Shown piece after piece: positions 7,323 through 9,147 of a stretch of 9,147 nucleotides of DNA. The position numbers and the translations under genes were made by a program. This DNA comes from CAMLQK01 sp964654135. Lineage in GTDB: Bacteria > Patescibacteriota > Saccharimonadia > Saccharimonadales > UBA4665. Location of the stretch: contig CAZZHV010000046.1 of the NCBI GenBank assembly GCA_964654135.1, positions 1 through 9,147 of the forward strand. Direction: 5' to 3'. The notes under the pieces are model-generated. The model ran no database searches. It worked only from the letters and a program-made list of their open reading frames with translations, and was not told the origin of the DNA. Each line of letters starts with the position of its first letter. The first letter of the stretch is position 1.

Positions 7323-7970
7323 TCAGTGCTTGGTGAGCGTGGCCTTGCCGTTGTTGCGTGGGTTGACCGGCCGGTGCGGCTCGATGCCGTAGTGGTTCAG
7401 CAGGAGCTCCTGGTTCGCGAGGATCGCTGCCTGGTTACGCTTGATCTCTCCGAGGTCGATGGCGATCTTGCCGATCTTGCCGAGGATGGCGTACAGGAGG
7501 CCGACGATCTTCTTGGCGAGCTTCAGCAGCGCGGCGAGCGTGTCCTTGATGAACTCCTGCTCTTCGTGTGTGAACACGTTCGGATCCGGCAGGAAGGCCG
7601 ACAGAATGTGTCCGAGCAGCAGGCTCAGGAAGAGCCAGCCGCTGACCATCACGATGCCGCCGACGAAGCGTCCGGGCAGCGTTGCCGGGTACATGTCGCC
7701 GTAGCCGACCGTGAACACGGTGACCAGGGTCCACCAGAACGATGCGATGATGCCCTTCTTCTCGAAGAGGCTGTACAGGAACGCACAGACCATCTCGTTG
7801 ATGAAGATGTACACCAGCAGTCGCCAGGGCGAACGGACGAGCGGCATGACCTTCGCGAAGGCGTGCTCGATGAGTCCATCGGCGCGCTTGGCGACGTGAG
7901 CCAGGGTGTTGCGGAAGCCGGACTTCGAGCTGGACAGCTCCGTTTTGGGCTTCTGCGTGGCAGTTGCCAT
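7323..7970 (-). CDS. Two-helix potassium channel (Ion_trans_2)
   Basis: A 215-residue two-transmembrane, one-pore channel subunit; family members assemble as tetramers in the plasma membrane. From ATG 7970: a polar N terminus, helix 1 (about 50-68, WRLLVYIFINEMVCAFLYSLF), a pore helix with SFWWTLVTVF, the canonical K+ selectivity filter TVGYGD (87-92), then helix 2 (about 101-127). The C terminus (about 136-191) is a long amphipathic helix rich in Leu, Ile and Lys, probably a coiled coil or tetramerisation segment. No RCK/TrkA_N ligand-binding domain is present. Start choice: an in-frame GTG at 7997 would add nine residues, but an ideal AGGAGGG (7984-7978) sits 7 nt before ATG 7970 and would otherwise be inside the coding region. 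Codons end in G or C far more often than in the genes to the left (23 of 26 sampled), which suggests acquisition from a GC-rich donor. Confidence 0.9.
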   Translation of the reverse strand: MATATQKPKTELSSSKSGFRNTLAHVAKRADGLIEHAFAKVMPLVRSPWRLLVYIFINEMVCAFLYSLFEKKGIIASFWWTLVTVFTVGYGDMYPATLPGRFVGGIVMVSGWLFLSLLLGHILSAFLPDPNVFTHEEQEFIKDTLAALLKLAKKIVGLLYAILGKIGKIAIDLGEIKRNQAAILANQELLLNHYGIEPHRPVNPRNNGKATLTKH

Positions 7971-7977
7971 GTTGCTT

Positions 7978-7984
7978 CCCTCCT
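7978..7984 (-). promoter_or_regulatory. Strong Shine-Dalgarno of the K+ channel gene
   Basis: AGGAGGG on the minus strand, 7 nt before ATG 7970. It fixes the start codon. It is the only textbook ribosome binding site in the window; the genes at 1-5405 have weak or none. Confidence 0.85.
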
Positions 7985-8043
7985 CAGGGATAGACACCTA
8001 CTTGTGAAGTATCGAGAGACCAAGTCGGTCGCTAGATTAATAT

Positions 8044-8052
8044 ATTTTACCA
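8044..8052 (-). promoter_or_regulatory. Extended -10 element for the K+ channel gene
   Basis: TGGTAAAAT on the minus strand (8052 to 8044) fits the extended -10 pattern TGnTAnAAT with 5 of 6 matches in the hexamer. The -35 position is weak (TTGGAT, about 18 nt upstream). The expected start is near 8037, giving a leader of about 67 nt before ATG 7970. Confidence 0.5.
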
Positions 8053-8070
8053 TAAAATCAACAAAAAATC

Positions 8071-8085
8071 CAACTTCGAGTGCGG
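8071..8085 (+). repeat. Direct repeat copy 1 (CAACTTCGAGTGCGG)
   Basis: This 15-mer recurs with one base deleted as CAACTCGAGTGCGG at 8973-8986, on the other side of the 8156-8935 gene. This copy lies directly upstream of the plus-strand -10 element, where an operator could also sit. Confidence 0.6.
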
Positions 8086-8090
8086 CAGTT

Positions 8091-8099
8091 TGCTAAAAT
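8091..8099 (+). promoter_or_regulatory. Extended -10 element for the 8156 gene
   Basis: TGCTAAAAT on the plus strand mirrors the TGGTAAAAT on the minus strand about 40 nt away. No good -35 lies upstream. Transcription would start near 8106, with a leader of about 50 nt before ATG 8156. TATAGT at 8108-8113 is an alternative -10. Confidence 0.45.
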
Positions 8100-8155
8100 G
8101 CAATTATTATAGTTAAATAGGTCAGTCTCCATCCAGTCACACACGACAAGAACGG

Positions 8156-8935
8156 ATGAAAACGCACATGACAGATAGCTATCTCAGCCCAGACGTGTAC
8201 TGGTACGGCCAGTCGTCTCAGGCTCTGCCGCCGAGCTTCGGTGAAGGACTCGTCGAAGACGAGGCGCGCATCCAGCAGTACCGCGATGCCGGCCTCAACG
8301 CCGAAGCAGACCGTCAGTTCGAACTGGTCGCCCGTCGCAAGGAGGCTATGTCTCAGCAGGCACTCGCGCAGTACTACCTCCCGATGGGCGACTTCGAAGC
8401 GATGCTCCGGCAGCACTTCCCGACGCGCATCGACCCCGGTGAATACCAGGGCGAAGGCGACCAGGGTGTCCCGAGCGAGGTGCTCAAGAAGCTCGTCGAG
8501 CTACGCAGCCAGAAACTGGTCGCGCTCGAAGAAGAGCTGCTCACCGAACACCAGGACGAACTGATCTTCGACAAGGTCAAGTTCTGGATCGCCGACGACG
8601 GTGAAGTTCTGGTGGTGGCCACCAAGAAGTTCGGCGAGCTCAAGCACTGGTACCTGCTGGCGCAGTGGCGTCCCGACGGCACGCCGCACACGCGTCCCGC
8701 GGAACTCGCCGAGCGTAAGCAGCTCGAAGAGGTGCAGGCCGCCGAAGCTAAGACCAAGAAGCGTCGCCAGCGCATCGCCGCCGTCGCTATCTACGCGCTG
8801 TTCGTGCTTGCGTACATCGTGTTCATGATCTTCATGTTCGCGACCGGCAACGGCATCTGGGTCACCTACACGGCCTTCTGGTTCATCATGGGCAACGGCT
8901 GGGCCAGCAAGAAGCTCTCCAAGTTCTTCGGCTGA
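8156..8935 (+). CDS. Unrecognised protein with two C-terminal membrane helices
   Basis: A 259-residue protein I do not recognise. Residues 1-205 are hydrophilic and highly charged. A Glu/Gln/Arg-rich, probably helical region (about 34-80) contains EADRQFELVARRKEAMSQQAL. A second helical stretch (about 106-135) follows, then a small beta-rich part KFWIADDGEVLVVATKKFGELKHWYLLAQW (split at about 142-155 and 156-171). A strongly basic KTKKRRQR (199-206) precedes two hydrophobic helices (about 208-229 and 234-250), which end in SKKLSKFFG. The positive-inside rule puts both ends in the cytoplasm as a hairpin anchor. The first ATG (8156) is used here; ATG 8168 is as likely, with GGATG about 8 nt upstream. 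Codons are strongly G/C-ending (23 of 26 from 8582), like the divergent K+ channel gene. That, with the shared promoter region, suggests the two arrived together and may work together at the membrane (inference). Confidence 0.85.
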   Translation: MKTHMTDSYLSPDVYWYGQSSQALPPSFGEGLVEDEARIQQYRDAGLNAEADRQFELVARRKEAMSQQALAQYYLPMGDFEAMLRQHFPTRIDPGEYQGEGDQGVPSEVLKKLVELRSQKLVALEEELLTEHQDELIFDKVKFWIADDGEVLVVATKKFGELKHWYLLAQWRPDGTPHTRPAELAERKQLEEVQAAEAKTKKRRQRIAAVAIYALFVLAYIVFMIFMFATGNGIWVTYTAFWFIMGNGWASKKLSKFFG

Positions 8936-8972
8936 GCCTCATGGTCTGACCCGCAAGCACTAGTCCATCTGT

Positions 8973-8986
8973 CAACTCGAGTGCGG
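8973..8986 (+). repeat. Direct repeat copy 2 (CAACTCGAGTGCGG)
   Basis: Matches 8071-8085 except for one missing T. It overlaps the left arm of the 60-nt dyad. The two copies bracket the 8156-8935 gene. Confidence 0.6.
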
Positions 8987-9038
8987 ACATGTCACGCTGA
9001 AGCAATCGCTTCACAATATCCACGACATGTCTGCACTC
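8979..9038. repeat. 60-nt imperfect dyad with nested hairpin and two GACATGTC palindromes
   Basis: GAGTGCGGACATGTC (8979-8993) pairs with GACATGTCTGCACTC (9024-9038) over 15 bp, with a single G-T position. Between them, TGAAGC AATC GCTTCA (8998-9013) forms a second hairpin. Each arm holds the self-complementary octamer GACATGTC (8986-8993 and 9024-9031). It lies after the 8156 gene and before its terminator, so it would be in the 3' UTR if transcribed. It could be an RNA structure, a paired protein-binding site, or a recombination or mobile-element end. Confidence 0.8.
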
Positions 9039-9053
9039 CCAACCCAGAAAGTT

Positions 9054-9080
9054 AAACCACCGCTAAACGGTGGTTTTTTA
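9054..9080 (+). terminator. Rho-independent terminator
   Basis: AAACCACCG (9054-9062), loop CTAAA, CGGTGGTTT (9068-9076), continuing into TTTA. The 9-bp GC-rich stem and T run make a classic intrinsic terminator for the gene ending at 8935. The A run on the other side lets it also work weakly on the minus strand. Confidence 0.9.
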
Positions 9081-9102
9081 TTACATCCAATCTGAGGACA
9101 AA

Positions 9103-9131
9103 TTGAAAATATGCTAAAAATGTTGTATAAT
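9103..9131 (+). promoter_or_regulatory. Consensus promoter of the truncated last gene
   Basis: TTGAAA (9103-9108, 5 of 6), a 17-nt spacer, and a perfect TATAAT (9126-9131). The ATG at 9139 is 7 nt after the -10, at the expected +1, which points to a leaderless transcript. Confidence 0.75.
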
Positions 9132-9138
9132 TTATACT

Positions 9139-9147
9139 ATGCACCCA
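9139..9147 (+). CDS. Start of a truncated gene (first three codons)
   Basis: ATG CAC CCA runs off the window edge. The only support is its position directly behind a strong promoter; nothing can be said about the product. If real, its mRNA probably has no 5' leader. The true start could also lie beyond the window. Confidence 0.3.

Noticed and set aside
7326..8096. A 256-residue plus-strand open frame opposite the K+ channel gene
   Set aside because: It is a mirror frame of a GC-rich gene, rich in Asp/Glu/Val/Arg with no domain-like pattern. The minus strand has a clear channel with TVGYGD and a strong Shine-Dalgarno.
8936..9050. A tRNA or CRISPR unit in the structured region after the last full gene
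   Set aside because: No T-loop consensus, acceptor stem or anticodon arm is found, and there is no series of equal repeats and spacers.

Overview
The window looks like a chromosomal segment of a small-genome bacterium, most likely Patescibacteria (CPR) and perhaps Saccharibacteria-like. This is an inference from gene content and style: compact genes, weak or absent Shine-Dalgarno sequences, near-consensus TATAAT promoters lying very close to ATG, and an LCP cell-wall protein with a long basic cytoplasmic tail. TGA acts as a normal stop (for example at 4825-4827 and 8933-8935), so the recoded TGA-Gly lineages (SR1/Gracilibacteria) are unlikely. The taxonomic call is moderate; no rRNA or marker gene is present.

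Positions 1-5405 carry four plus-strand genes: an MFS_3 (EntS-like) exporter, a GlcD/D-lactate-dehydrogenase-type FAD oxidoreductase, an unrecognised 579-residue protein, and a short prephenate dehydratase-like protein without an ACT domain. The 579-residue protein is the most interesting gene. Its C-terminal third has the strand/His-Gly and strand/Asp-x-Cys layout of a caspase-like (clan CD) cysteine protease, behind a long, probably helical N-terminal region. It has its own near-perfect promoter.

Positions 5408-7093 (minus strand) encode an LCP-family glycopolymer ligase with a C-terminal LytR_C domain. It converges on the dehydratase gene with only 2 nt between the stop codons.

Positions about 7210-9050 form a compositionally different island. 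Two divergent genes, a two-helix K+ channel with a TVGYGD filter (minus) and an unrecognised protein with two C-terminal membrane helices (plus), have strongly G/C-ending codons (23 of 26 sampled in each, against 13 of 26 in a stretch of the FAD gene). They share an AT-rich intergenic region with an extended -10 element facing each way. A near-identical 14-15 nt direct repeat flanks the plus-strand gene. The downstream copy forms part of a 60-nt dyad containing two GACATGTC palindromes, followed by an intrinsic terminator. This pair is probably a horizontally acquired cassette.

The window ends with a consensus promoter (TTGAAA-17-TATAAT) placed 7 nt before an ATG, the start of a truncated gene that may be read from a leaderless mRNA.
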